Shown here piece after piece: positions 8,458 to 16,588 of a stretch of 64,000 bases of DNA; position 1 is the first letter of the stretch; every line of letters begins with the position of its first letter. The notes below the pieces were generated by a model. The model was not told the DNA's origin. It did not search any database and saw nothing but the letters and a program-made list of their open reading frames with translations. Origin of the DNA: Pseudomonas viridiflava (GTDB lineage Bacteria > Pseudomonadota > Gammaproteobacteria > Pseudomonadales > Pseudomonadaceae). Both the position numbers and the translations under genes were made by a program. The stretch spans positions 372,001 through 436,000 of the forward strand of contig NZ_UPSE01000198.1 in the NCBI RefSeq assembly GCF_900573885.1, read 5' to 3'.

Positions 8458-9255
8458 TCACACCGCCCACCCTGGCTTACGCTTCTGCATAAACGCCATC
8501 GTCCCTTCCACCCCTTCCTCGCCCACCACGGCCGCCGCAAACAACCCGGCTGCATCGTCGAGCAAGCTATTCAGCGGCTCCCGTTCGGTGGCCAGCAGCA
8601 GCGCTTTGGTCGCTGCATTGGCGCCCGGTGCACATTGTCGAACCTGATCCAGCACCTGCGCCAACCGCTGCTCCAGGTCGGCGTCACACACATGCACCAG
8701 CCCCAGACGCAACGCCTCTTCACCATCAAACCGAGCGGCGGTCAGTGCCAGGCGGCGGGTGTGGGTGAGGCCGATGCGCTTGACCACAAACGGCGCGATC
8801 TGCGCGGGAATGATGCCCAGGCTGGTTTCTGGCAAACCGAATTTGGCGCTCGGGTGGGCGATGGCGATGTCCGACACACACGCCAGCCCAAACCCGCCGC
8901 CGAGCACCGCGCCGTCGAGCACGGCGATCACCACTTGCGGCGCGTTCTGCGCTTCTTCCAGCAAGGCGCCAAAGGCGCGGTTGAGCTGGCGGTAGGCGTC
9001 TTCACCTTCGGTTTGCGCACGGGCGCGGGCGCCGGCCATGTCTTTGATGTCGCCGCCGGCACAGAAATGCTCGCCGGCACCGCGCAATACCAACGCACGA
9101 ATGCTGGCGTCGGCGGCGCTGGTGCGCAGCACGGCGCGCAGCTCCTCGACCATGGCCAGGCTCATGGCGTTGCGCACCTCGGGCCGGTTGAGGGTGATGG
9201 TCAGCACGCCGTTGGCGTGGTCGAGCAGCAGGGTGGTCACGGTCGGGAGGGTCAT
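8458..9255 (-). CDS. atuE: AtuE, isohexenylglutaconyl-CoA hydratase (enoyl-CoA hydratase family)
   Basis: This 265-aa crotonase-fold protein has the oxyanion-hole segment GAGEHFCAGGDIKDM (about residues 60-75) and the second loop AVLDGAVLGGGFGLACVSD (about 115-135). In the atu pathway it would hydrate isohexenylglutaconyl-CoA, the carboxylated geranyl-CoA product. Its ATG is 3 bp past the atuD stop, so the two genes are almost certainly translationally coupled. The liu-pathway homologue LiuC is the alternative; the position between AtuD and AtuF supports AtuE. Confidence 0.85.
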   Translation of the reverse strand: MTLPTVTTLLLDHANGVLTITLNRPEVRNAMSLAMVEELRAVLRTSAADASIRALVLRGAGEHFCAGGDIKDMAGARARAQTEGEDAYRQLNRAFGALLEEAQNAPQVVIAVLDGAVLGGGFGLACVSDIAIAHPSAKFGLPETSLGIIPAQIAPFVVKRIGLTHTRRLALTAARFDGEEALRLGLVHVCDADLEQRLAQVLDQVRQCAPGANAATKALLLATEREPLNSLLDDAAGLFAAAVVGEEGVEGTMAFMQKRKPGWAV

Positions 9256-9258
9256 GGC

Positions 9259-10419
9259 TTAGCCCTTCTTTTTGCCCGGCAGGGTGCCCATCAACTTGGC
9301 GATGATGCCCAGCATGATTTCGTCTGCACCGCCGCCGATGGAGACCAGGCGCACGTCGCGGTAGGCGCGGGCGACGGGGTTGTCCCACATGTAGCCCATG
9401 CCGCCCCAATATTGCAGGCAGCTGTCGGTCACTTCGCGGCCCAGGCGACCGGCTTTGAGCTTGGCCATGGAGGCGAGTTTGGTGACGTCGCGGCCTTTGA
9501 TGTATTGCTCGGTGGCTTGGTAGACGAGGGCGCGCAGGCACTCGATTTCGGTGCTCAGCTCGGCCAGGCGAAAGTGAATGACCTGGTTGTCGATCAGCGG
9601 CTGGCCAAAGGTTTTGCGCTCTTTGCAGTAGTCGATGGTGCTGTCGATGCAGAACTCCAGGCCCTTGATCATATTGGCGGCGCCGAACAGACGTTCTTCC
9701 TGGAATTGCAGCATCTGCATCATAAAGCCGGCGCCTTCGTGGCCGATGCGGTTGCGCTGGGGCACGCGCACGTCATCGAAAAACACCTGGGCGGTTTCCG
9801 AACTGCGCATGCCGAGTTTGTCCAGGTGCGGCGACACGCTGATGCCCGGCGTTTTCATCGGCACCACGATCAGCGATTTGTTGACGTGGGGTTTGTCGTC
9901 CGAGGTGTTGGCCAGCAGGCAAATAAAGTCGGCCGATGGCGAGTTGGTGATCCACATTTTGCTGCCGTTGATCACGTAGTCATCGCCGTCTTTGCGGGCG
10001 GTGGTTTTCAGCCCGGCGACGTCGGAGCCTGCGCCCACTTCCGACACGCCAATGCAGCCGACCATGTCGCCGGCAATGGCCGGGCGCAGGAACTCTTCGC
10101 GCAGCTCATCGGAGCCGAAACGGGCGAGCGCCGGGGTGCACATGTCGGTTTGCACGCCGATGGACATCGGAATGCCGCCGCACTGAATGGTGCCGAACTC
10201 TTCCGCCGCGACCACCGAATAGCTGTAGTCCAGGCCCATGCCGCCGAATTTTTCCGGCTTGGAAATGCCCAGCAGACCGAGGTCGCCGGCTTTTTTGAAG
10301 ATGTCGTGGATCGGGAAGCGCCCGGCCTTTTCCCATTCATCAACGTGGGGATTGATTTCCTTGTCGACGAAATTGCGCACCGTGCGGCGAAGTTCTTCGT
10401 GTTCCTGGGTGATGATCAT
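9259..10419 (-). CDS. atuD: AtuD, citronellyl-CoA dehydrogenase (acyl-CoA dehydrogenase family)
   Basis: This 386-aa flavoprotein of the acyl-CoA dehydrogenase family contains GCIGVSEVGAGSDVAGLKTTA (FAD/substrate loop) and a C-terminal segment QYWGGMGYMWDNPVARAYRD typical of the AtuD group. It is expected to introduce the 2,3-double bond of citronellyl-CoA to give geranyl-CoA, passing electrons to ETF. The start at 10419 is preceded by GGAGAA about 10 bp upstream; the frame extends 22 codons further into repeat DNA and was not used. Coupled to atuE. Confidence 0.87.
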   Translation of the reverse strand: MIITQEHEELRRTVRNFVDKEINPHVDEWEKAGRFPIHDIFKKAGDLGLLGISKPEKFGGMGLDYSYSVVAAEEFGTIQCGGIPMSIGVQTDMCTPALARFGSDELREEFLRPAIAGDMVGCIGVSEVGAGSDVAGLKTTARKDGDDYVINGSKMWITNSPSADFICLLANTSDDKPHVNKSLIVVPMKTPGISVSPHLDKLGMRSSETAQVFFDDVRVPQRNRIGHEGAGFMMQMLQFQEERLFGAANMIKGLEFCIDSTIDYCKERKTFGQPLIDNQVIHFRLAELSTEIECLRALVYQATEQYIKGRDVTKLASMAKLKAGRLGREVTDSCLQYWGGMGYMWDNPVARAYRDVRLVSIGGGADEIMLGIIAKLMGTLPGKKKG

Positions 10420-10447
10420 TGTTGTTGTTCTCCACGGAAAATATGAA

Positions 10448-10536
10448 ACGTAGGTTGGGTTGAGGAGCGTCGCGACGAAGCCCAACGGGAGGCGGACATC
10501 GCTTGTTGGGCTTCGCTGCGCTCAACCCAACCTACG
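10448..10536. repeat. Family B repeat pair in the atuC-atuD gap
   Basis: Two inverted copies (10448-10486 and 10505-10536) of a ~32-bp unit with core TAGGTTGGGTTGAG...GAAGCCCAAC fill the 139-bp gap between atuC and atuD. The family recurs at 15931-15964, 16036-16069, 36556-36588, 52453-52551 and 54623-54700. Confidence 0.85.
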
Positions 10537-10558
10537 ATTGACGATTTGCGATTTACGA

Positions 10559-12175
10559 TTAAAACCTCGCCACGCCGAACGTATTGGCCTTCAACGGCCG
10601 CACCTCGGCTTCGGCGCAAATATCCAGCAGAAAACCCAGCAGCTTGCGCGTGTCGCGCGGGTCGATCAGGCCGTCGTCCCACAGGCTGGCGGTGCCGTAG
10701 AGCGCGGTGGATTGGCTGTCGAGTTTCTGCGCGGTTACGGTTTCCAGCATGTCGAGCATCTTCGGGTCGGCTTCTTTGCCTTCTTTACGGTGCTTGTCTT
10801 CGGTGACGATGCGCAGCACTTTGCCAGCCTGGGCGCCGCCCATGACGGCGGTGCGGCTATTGGGCCAGGCGAAGATGAAACGCGGGTCCAGGCCACGGCC
10901 GCACATGGCGTAGTTGCCGGCGCCGTACGAGCCGCCGACCACGATGGTCAGTTTGGCCACGCGGGCGTTGGCCACGGCTTGAATCAGCTTGGAGCCGTGC
11001 TTGATCACGCCTTGCTGTTCCGATTCGGTGCCGACCATAAAGCCGGTGGTGTTGTGGAAGAACAGAATCGGCGTGTTGCTCTGGTCGCACAGCTGAATGA
11101 ACTGCGCCGCCTTGGCCGCGCCTTTCGGCGTGATGGGGCCGTTGTTGCCGATAAAGCCGCAGGCCAGGCCTTCGATGTGCAGGTGGCCGCAGATGGTCTG
11201 GTTGTCGAACTCGGGTTTGAAGTCTAGGTATTCGGAACCGTCGGCGATGCGGGCGATGATTTCGCGCACGTCGTAGGGCTTTTTCGCGTCGCTGGGAATC
11301 AGGCCCAGCAGCTCGTCGGCCGGGTACAACGGCTCGCGTACCGGCTTGCGCGGGCGGTGCGGCAGTTGGGCGTTCCACGGCAGCATGGCAATTATTTCGC
11401 GGGCGATGCGCACGCCGTCAGCGTCGTTTTCCGCCAGGTATTCGGCGGTGCCGGCGGTTTGCGCGTGCATTTCGGCGCCGCCCAGTTCTTCGTCGGTGGC
11501 CACCTCGCCGGTGGCGGCTTTTAGCAGCGGCGGGCCGGCGAGGAACATTTTGGCCTTGCCACGCACCACTACGGTGTAGTCCGACAACCCCGGCTGATAC
11601 GCGCCGCCAGCGGTGCTGGAGCCGTGCACCACGGTGATTTGCGGCAAGCCCATGGCCGACATCCGCGCCTGGTTGGCAAAGCCGCGCGCGCCTTCGACGA
11701 AAATGTCGGCGGCGTAGTTGAGGTTGGCGCCGCCGCTTTCGGCGAGGGTGACCACCGGCAATTTGTTTTCAAAGGCGATCTGTTGCAGGCGCAGGGTTTT
11801 CTTCAACCCGCTGGGGGAAATGGTGCCGCCCTTGATCGCGCTGTTGCTGGCATTCACCAGGCAACGCACGCCAGCGATATAACCGATGCCGGAGATGATG
11901 CCGCCGCCAGCCTGGGTGCCGTCTTTGTCGTCGTGCAGTTTGTAGCCGGCCAGTGACGCCAGTTCCAGAAAGGGTGCGCCGGGGTCGAGCAGCAGGTTCA
12001 GGCGCTCACGGGGCAGCAGCTGGCCGCGTTTGTCGAACTTGGCTTTGGCTTCGGCAGCCTTGTCCAACACCTTCTGTTCCACGTCGCGGAAGCCGGCGAT
12101 GGTGGCCAGCATGGCCTCGCGGTTGCGGGCGAAATCTTCGCTGTGGGCGTCGAGTTCGGATTGAATCACCGGCAT
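10559..12175 (-). CDS. atuC: AtuC, geranyl-CoA carboxylase beta (carboxyltransferase) subunit
   Basis: This 538-aa acyl-CoA carboxylase carboxyltransferase contains the N-terminal crotonase-like subdomain with GSSTAGGAYQPGLSDYTVVV (about residues 180-200) and the C-terminal one with VVGGSYGAGNYAMCGRG. It transfers CO2 from biotinyl-AtuF to the gamma-methyl of geranyl-CoA. The QPGLSD stretch differs from the VPAMAD-like segment usual in methylcrotonyl-CoA carboxylases and agrees with the geranyl type, as I recall those families. AAGGAG precedes the start and overlaps the atuB stop, so the two are coupled. Confidence 0.88.
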   Translation of the reverse strand: MPVIQSELDAHSEDFARNREAMLATIAGFRDVEQKVLDKAAEAKAKFDKRGQLLPRERLNLLLDPGAPFLELASLAGYKLHDDKDGTQAGGGIISGIGYIAGVRCLVNASNSAIKGGTISPSGLKKTLRLQQIAFENKLPVVTLAESGGANLNYAADIFVEGARGFANQARMSAMGLPQITVVHGSSTAGGAYQPGLSDYTVVVRGKAKMFLAGPPLLKAATGEVATDEELGGAEMHAQTAGTAEYLAENDADGVRIAREIIAMLPWNAQLPHRPRKPVREPLYPADELLGLIPSDAKKPYDVREIIARIADGSEYLDFKPEFDNQTICGHLHIEGLACGFIGNNGPITPKGAAKAAQFIQLCDQSNTPILFFHNTTGFMVGTESEQQGVIKHGSKLIQAVANARVAKLTIVVGGSYGAGNYAMCGRGLDPRFIFAWPNSRTAVMGGAQAGKVLRIVTEDKHRKEGKEADPKMLDMLETVTAQKLDSQSTALYGTASLWDDGLIDPRDTRKLLGFLLDICAEAEVRPLKANTFGVARF

Positions 12176-12178
12176 GAC

Positions 12179-13057
12179 TTACTCCTTGTTATCCGCAGGT
12201 TTCAGCACGTCGGGCAGGTAGGCGCGGTGGAAGCCGTTGTACGACTCGGCGCTCTTGGCCTTGCCCAGCGTCCAGGCGCGGCTGCCCTGGCTGGCGGCGC
12301 CGTCGATGCGCACGGTGTTGCCGCTGATGAAGTTGGCGCCGGGAGTCAGCAGAAAGACGATGGCCGAGGCCACTTCCGATTCGGTGCCGATGCGTTGCAG
12401 GGGCACGTGATCCTTGAGCGAGCGGATCATGTTTTTCATCGAGTCGGGGTAGGTGTCCATGCCGCTGGAGGCGATCCAGCCCGGCGCCACGGCATTGACC
12501 CGCACGCCGGCGTAGCCCCATTCCACGGCGGCGGTCTTGGTGAAGTTTTCCATGCCGGCGCGCGCCGTGCCGGAGTGGCCCATGCCGGGCATGCCGCCCC
12601 ACATGTCGGCGAGCATGTTGACGATGCTGCCACCGTGTTTGCTCATGCTCTGGGTAAACACCTCGCGGGCCACCAGAAAGCCGCCCACCAGGTTGGTGCG
12701 CACCACGGTTTCGAAGCCTTTCTGATTGATCGACACCAATGGCGCCGGGTATTGGCCGCCGGCATTGTTGACCAGGTGATGAATGCGCCCGTGCTCGCTC
12801 AGCACCTCGGCGACCATCTGCTTGACCACCTCTTCTTCACGGATGTCGCAGGCCTTCCAGCTGGCGCTGCCGCCATCGGCAATGATTTCTTCGGCAGTGG
12901 CCTGCAGCTTTTCCCACTTGCGCCCGACCAGCACCACGTGGGCGCCGAGAAACGCCAGTTCATGGGCCGTGGCCCTGCCGATGCCGCTGCCGCCGCCGGT
13001 GACCATGATGGTTTGGCCGCTGAAGAGGGTGGGTTTGTAGATGGAGTCGTAGGTCAT
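12179..13057 (-). CDS. atuB: AtuB, short-chain dehydrogenase-like protein
   Basis: This 292-aa SDR-fold protein has the cofactor motif TGGGSGIGRATA near residue 20 and NNAGG near 100. The usual Tyr-x3-Lys catalytic motif is not intact: the equivalent stretch reads HSGTARAGMENF, with Ser and Arg where Tyr and Lys are expected. This resembles the 2,4-dienoyl-CoA reductase branch of the SDRs more than ordinary alcohol dehydrogenases. In atu clusters AtuB is presumed to oxidise or reduce a terpenoid or its CoA ester, but its reaction is unproven. Its stop lies 3 bp from the atuC start. Confidence 0.83.
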   Translation of the reverse strand: MTYDSIYKPTLFSGQTIMVTGGGSGIGRATAHELAFLGAHVVLVGRKWEKLQATAEEIIADGGSASWKACDIREEEVVKQMVAEVLSEHGRIHHLVNNAGGQYPAPLVSINQKGFETVVRTNLVGGFLVAREVFTQSMSKHGGSIVNMLADMWGGMPGMGHSGTARAGMENFTKTAAVEWGYAGVRVNAVAPGWIASSGMDTYPDSMKNMIRSLKDHVPLQRIGTESEVASAIVFLLTPGANFISGNTVRIDGAASQGSRAWTLGKAKSAESYNGFHRAYLPDVLKPADNKE

Positions 13058-13080
13058 GTTCGGCTCTCTTTTGTTGTACG

Positions 13081-13146
13081 TGTGGGAGCGACTTCAGTCG
13101 CGATGCTGTTGCCTTGAAGAGCATCGCGGCTGAAGCCGCTCCTACA
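13081..13146. repeat. Family C inverted repeat between atuA and atuB
   Basis: Two complementary ~26-bp arms with TGTAGGAGCGGCTTCAGCCG-type sequence (13081-13106 and 13121-13146) lie in the 101-bp gap between atuA and atuB. Each arm is itself partly palindromic, so the transcript could form a long hairpin. Related copies are at 16429-16490, 21764-21830, 40586-40652, 52558-52583 and 58569-58652. Confidence 0.85.
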
Positions 13147-13158
13147 AAGTTGCGTTGC

Positions 13159-14949
13159 TCACTTCAATTTATCTGCCAACGCCTGCGGCACTGGCACCGG
13201 GAATTCCAGCAGTTGCTGGGCAAACGCTTTGCCTTGCGGGTCGATGCGCAGGCTGGCGACGCCGCCGCCGCCGAGGGCGTTTTCCAGCAGGAAATTGAAG
13301 CCGTGACAGCCTGGCAAGTACCAGCGGCTGACGCGCCCGGTCATGGGGTCGAGTACGTGGCGCATCCAGTCGACTACCGCTTCCACCGTCAACGCGGCGG
13401 CAATCCAGGGCAGGTAATCAGCCTCGCGGGCCATCACGCCAATGTTGCTGTGGTTGCCTTTGTCGCCGGAGCGCGCCACGGCCAGTTTGATCAGCGGCAC
13501 GCTGGCGTCGGCCAGCTCCACTGCCACGGGTGCTTCTTCGCCTTCGCGCAGATCGGCAATGTTCAGCGAGTCGACAGCGGGCAGGGTGACGGGGTGGCGT
13601 TCGCCGTTGATGTCGACGCTCAGCTCGCACGCGGTTTTGTCGGCGAGAAAGGAGAATAGGCGAATCACCGGGTACACGGTCGGACGGCCGCCGACGATGC
13701 CGGTCAGGCCAGGCGCCATGCCGGTCGCGGCCTGGGCAATTTCGCGGGAGAACAGAATCAGGGCTTCTTTCTTGGCGTGACGCACGGCCAGTTTCACCAC
13801 CACTTCGCGGCTGTCGTGGCGCTGGCCATGGGGGCCATACGTGGCTTCGCTGCCGAGCAATTCAACGTGGGTTTCCACGTAACCGGGCCAGCCACGGTCG
13901 GCGAACATTTCGGCGGTTTTATTGAGAATGGCCTGGCTGACGCGCTCGGCTTTTTTCACCGCATCGATGCCGGCAATCAGGCAACTGGCGGTGCAGCGGA
14001 AACCGTCGGGGTAGGTGGCCGACACTTTGTACTGCGGCGTAGGCGGCAAGCCTTTGGCGCCTTGAACCTGCACGCGATCGGTGTCGACCTGGCTGAGCTT
14101 CACCTGGGTGAAATCGCACACCACATCGGGCAACAGGTAGGCGCGGGGGTCGCCGATTTCATAAAGCATCTGCTCGCCGACCGTGAACGGCGTAACCAAA
14201 CCGCCGGTGCCGGCCGGTTTGCTGACCACAAAGCTGCCGTCGTCGACCACTTCAATCAGCGGGAAACCGATGTGCTCGTAGTTCGGCACGCTTTCCCAGT
14301 CGGTGAAGTTGCCACCGGTGCACTGCGCGCCGCATTCAATGATGTGGCCGGCGAGGGCGGCCTGGGCGAGTTTGTCGTAGTCCTGCCAGCTCCAGCCGAA
14401 CTCGTGCACCAGCGCGGCGCTGACCACGGCGCTGTCGACCACGCGGCCGGTGATGACAATGTCGGCACCCAGGGCCAGCGCTTCAACAATGCCCGGCGCG
14501 CCGAGGTAGGCGTTTACCGACACGCACATGGGCGGCAGCGGTTGCTCAGTGAACATTTCGCGGGCGCCGGCTTTATAGAAGTCGGGGAGTTTGCTTTGCA
14601 GGTTGTCGCCATGCAGCACGGCAATTTTCAGCGTGACGCCGGCTTTCTCGCACGCCGCTGCCAGCGCGGTGGCGCAGGCTTGCGGATTGACGCCGCCGGC
14701 GTTGCTGATGACGCGAATTTTCTTGTTGGCGATGGTGTGCAGGAGCGGGGCGAGCACTTCGATGAAGTCGCCGGCATAGCCTTGCTCCGGGTTCTTCATG
14801 CGTGCGCCAGCCATGATCGACATGGTGATTTCGGCCAGGTAATCGAACACCAGGTAATCCAGCTCGCTGCCATTCACCAATTGGGCGGCGGCGGTGGAGG
14901 TGTCACCCCAGAACGCGGAAGCGCAGCCGATGCGTACGGTTTTAGTCAT
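13159..14949 (-). CDS. atuA: AtuA, acyclic terpene utilisation protein (DUF1446 family)
   Basis: This 596-aa protein belongs to the AtuA/DUF1446 family. Visible hallmarks are the N-terminal [12 protein letters not shown], the central [13 protein letters not shown] and the C-terminal [20 protein letters not shown], a segment that recurs in small AtuA-like proteins. The function is unknown, although the gene is required or induced for citronellol use in studied Pseudomonas. It is the first gene of the leftward operon, divergent from atuR, with two palindromic candidate operators in the 195-bp space between them. No strong Shine-Dalgarno sequence is seen at the chosen ATG. Confidence 0.88.
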   Translation of the reverse strand: MTKTVRIGCASAFWGDTSTAAAQLVNGSELDYLVFDYLAEITMSIMAGARMKNPEQGYAGDFIEVLAPLLHTIANKKIRVISNAGGVNPQACATALAAACEKAGVTLKIAVLHGDNLQSKLPDFYKAGAREMFTEQPLPPMCVSVNAYLGAPGIVEALALGADIVITGRVVDSAVVSAALVHEFGWSWQDYDKLAQAALAGHIIECGAQCTGGNFTDWESVPNYEHIGFPLIEVVDDGSFVVSKPAGTGGLVTPFTVGEQMLYEIGDPRAYLLPDVVCDFTQVKLSQVDTDRVQVQGAKGLPPTPQYKVSATYPDGFRCTASCLIAGIDAVKKAERVSQAILNKTAEMFADRGWPGYVETHVELLGSEATYGPHGQRHDSREVVVKLAVRHAKKEALILFSREIAQAATGMAPGLTGIVGGRPTVYPVIRLFSFLADKTACELSVDINGERHPVTLPAVDSLNIADLREGEEAPVAVELADASVPLIKLAVARSGDKGNHSNIGVMAREADYLPWIAAALTVEAVVDWMRHVLDPMTGRVSRWYLPGCHGFNFLLENALGGGGVASLRIDPQGKAFAQQLLEFPVPVPQALADKLK

Positions 14950-14987
14950 TGGAATTGTGCCCGTTTGCCGATCGATGTGCCGACCAT

Positions 14988-15062
14988 ACCAAGCAAGCGC
15001 TTGGTTATGGAAGCCCTGTTTTTGTCTTTCTCAACGAAAGCACGGCCAAGCGCTTGCTTGGT
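14988..15062. promoter_or_regulatory. Paired palindromic candidate AtuR operators
   Basis: Two copies of the 10-bp palindrome CAAGCGCTTG occur at 14994-15003 and 15047-15056. Each is embedded in a longer shared sequence, ACCAAGCAAGCGCTTGGT at 14988-15005 and its near-exact reverse complement at 15046-15062. They lie between the divergent atuA and atuR starts. TetR-family regulators bind such palindromes, and AtuR of P. aeruginosa is known to bind inverted repeats in the same interval. The assignment is inference from position and symmetry. Confidence 0.75.
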
Positions 15063-15144
15063 AAACCCTTCACGCTTAAATTTCACCAATGCCGACAAGC
15101 ACTTGCCATCTTTAAGGCCGGGCGTTGGGCTAGGGGGAATACGC

Positions 15145-15765
15145 GTGGATGAGCAACAAGCCCAAACGGTGATGCACGAACTGGTGGTCGCCGGTCAGGT
15201 AACCGACCCGGACAGCGCGCGCGGCAAACTGCTGCAAACCGCTGCCCACCTGTTCCGCAGCAAAGGCTACGACCGCACCACCGTGCGCGACTTGGCCGGC
15301 GCGGTGGGCATTCAGTCGGGCAGCATCTTTCACCACTTCAAGAGCAAGGATGAGATTCTTCGTTCCGTGATGGAAGAAACCATCCGCTACAACACCGCTT
15401 TGATGAACGCCGCCCTGGCCGACGCCAGCGACGTGCGCGAACGGGTGCTGGCGCTGATTCGCTGTGAGCTGCAATCGATCATGGGCGGCACTGGCGAGGC
15501 CATGGCGGTGTTAGTGTACGAATGGCGCTCGTTGTCGCCGGAGGGGCAGGCCTACATTCTGGATTTACGTGATACGTATGAGCAGATTTGGTTGGCTGTT
15601 CTGCAAGAGGCCAAGGATGCCGGGTATTTCAGCGGGGATCCGTTTGTGCAGCGGCGGTTTCTGACGGGGGCGTTGTCCTGGAGTACCACGTGGTTTCGGG
15701 CGGAGGGGCCGATGAGTCTGGATGAGTTGGCGCAGGAGGCGTTGAGTTTGGTGATTAAGGGGTAG
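15145..15765 (+). CDS. atuR: AtuR, TetR-family repressor of the atu genes
   Basis: This 206-aa TetR regulator has an N-terminal helix-turn-helix (TTVRDLAGAVGIQSGSIFHHF, about residues 50-70) followed by KSKDEIL and a ligand-binding C-terminal domain. The start is a GTG at 15145 with GGGGGA about 7 bp upstream; no in-frame ATG gives a complete DNA-binding domain. It is divergent from atuA, the arrangement known for AtuR, which represses the atu genes until terpene-derived CoA esters accumulate. A TetR of another acyl-CoA pathway is possible but unlikely given the neighbour. Confidence 0.85.
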   Translation: MDEQQAQTVMHELVVAGQVTDPDSARGKLLQTAAHLFRSKGYDRTTVRDLAGAVGIQSGSIFHHFKSKDEILRSVMEETIRYNTALMNAALADASDVRERVLALIRCELQSIMGGTGEAMAVLVYEWRSLSPEGQAYILDLRDTYEQIWLAVLQEAKDAGYFSGDPFVQRRFLTGALSWSTTWFRAEGPMSLDELAQEALSLVIKG

Positions 15766-15811
15766 GGCGTGTATCGCGGCGCTGCATGTTCACACCGCGC
15801 TATCCAAAATC

Positions 15812-15844
15812 ACCGTCATCCCCGCGCAGGCGGGGATCCAGAGT
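15812..15844. repeat. Family A repeat, single copy
   Basis: A family A unit lies 46 bp after atuR, with the ATCCCCGCGCAGGCGGGGAT core. It begins an 820-bp region (15766-16588) without any supported gene, which is otherwise filled by the tandem repeat, the long inverted repeat, a family C pair and the LexA box described separately. Confidence 0.8.
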
Positions 15845-15889
15845 TTTGAGTCGAGCACCGGGCTGCGGCATTCGTTATTCGTTACCGCA

Positions 15890-16138
15890 TTCGCTGAACG
15901 TTTTGTTTCGCGCCTTACGCGCGACTCTTTTGTAGGTTGGGTTGAGCGTTTAGCGAAGCCCAACATTACGCGGTGGTGGGTATTCATTACCGCGTGTGCT
16001 GAACGTTTGGTTTCGCGCCTTACGCGCGAGTCTTTTGTAGGTTGGGTTGAGCGTTTAGCGAAGCCCAACGTTACGCGGGTGGTGGGTATTCATTACCGCG
16101 TGTGCTGAACGTTTTGTTTCGCGCCTTACGCGCGACTC
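15890..16138. repeat. Tandem direct repeat, unit 105-106 bp, about 2.3 copies
   Basis: The motif GCTGAACGTTT(T/G)GTTTCG recurs at 15893, 15998 and 16104, giving a period of 105 then 106 bp. Each full unit also contains TTACGCGCGA and a family B element (15931-15964 and 16036-16069). The third, partial copy runs into the ~280-bp inverted repeat. There are no spacers and no palindromic repeat of CRISPR type. Confidence 0.9.
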
Positions 16139-16366
16139 ACTTTTTAGCAGTCGCCCTAAAAAGTAAGCAAAAAGGGCTTGCCCCTACCTTGGCCTTGCGC
16201 TGCGCTCCAGGTTCCCTCATTCCATCGCCACTCCGGGGGCCGTCACAACGGGCCATCCATGGCCCGATGTTCCTTTCGCGGCTCCCGGCCGCTCAACCCC
16301 CTGCGCGACGATTCCATTCGGCCTGCGATGAACGGGGCGGGTAGATCACAAGCCAAGTCAAAAGCT
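16087..16366. repeat. Left long inverted repeat flanking the imu cassette
   Basis: About 280 bp here match, in reverse complement and with substitutions and short gaps, 21900-22177 on the other side of imuA-imuB-dnaE2. Shared landmarks from outside in are TATTCATTACCG, CGTTTTGTTTCGCGCC, TTGCCCCTACCTTGG, a GGGCCATCC block, CGCGGCTCCCGGCCGCTCAA and GGCGGGTAG(A/G)TCACAAGCC. The short open frames inside it have repeat-like composition and I do not call them genes. Confidence 0.82.
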
Positions 16367-16428
16367 AGATCAATGGCTTAGATCACAAACAAAATCAAAG
16401 GCTTGGATCACAAGCGTTAGATTAATCT

Positions 16429-16490
16429 CGCGGCTGAAGCCGCTCCTGCAGGCGGCAAATTTTCTGTAGGAGCGGCTTTAGCCGCGATGC
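16429..16490. repeat. Family C inverted pair upstream of imuA
   Basis: Arms at 16429-16452 and 16465-16490 (GCGGCTGAAGCCGCTCCTGC and its near complement) lie between the long inverted repeat and the LexA box of the imu operon. The pair could act as a terminator or insulator for transcription entering from the left; this is inference. Confidence 0.75.
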
Positions 16491-16550
16491 TTTTCCGCCC
16501 CCACACCTCTTGTCGGTCTCCATTGACCAGCCCCTGTGGTTTTGGGTTTA

Positions 16551-16566
16551 CTGTATACCCATACAG
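16551..16566. promoter_or_regulatory. LexA (SOS) box of the imuA-imuB-dnaE2 operon
   Basis: CTGTATACCCATACAG is a 16-bp match to the CTGT-N8-ACAG LexA operator with perfectly conserved ends. It lies 22 bp before the imuA ATG, where bound LexA would block transcription initiation. The imuA-imuB-dnaE2 cassette is a classic DNA-damage-inducible operon in Pseudomonas, so repression by the host LexA is expected. Confidence 0.92.
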
Positions 16567-16588
16567 TAATTTCCGATTGAGCTTTACC

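Noticed and set aside
6619..10446. A 1275-codon open frame antisense to atuF, atuE and atuD.
   Set aside because: It mirrors the codon structure of the opposite strand, as is common in GC-rich DNA; it has no ribosome-binding site and no recognisable domain, while the three genes beneath it are certain.
5289..14949. Reading the cluster as the leucine/isovalerate (liu) pathway.
   Set aside because: It includes atuA (DUF1446) and two SDR genes and lacks the HMG-CoA lyase and liuR (MerR) genes of liu; the regulator is TetR type as in atu.
15890..16138. Possible CRISPR array because of regular repeats.
   Set aside because: The unit is 105 bp with no unique spacers, only 2.3 copies, and no cas genes nearby.
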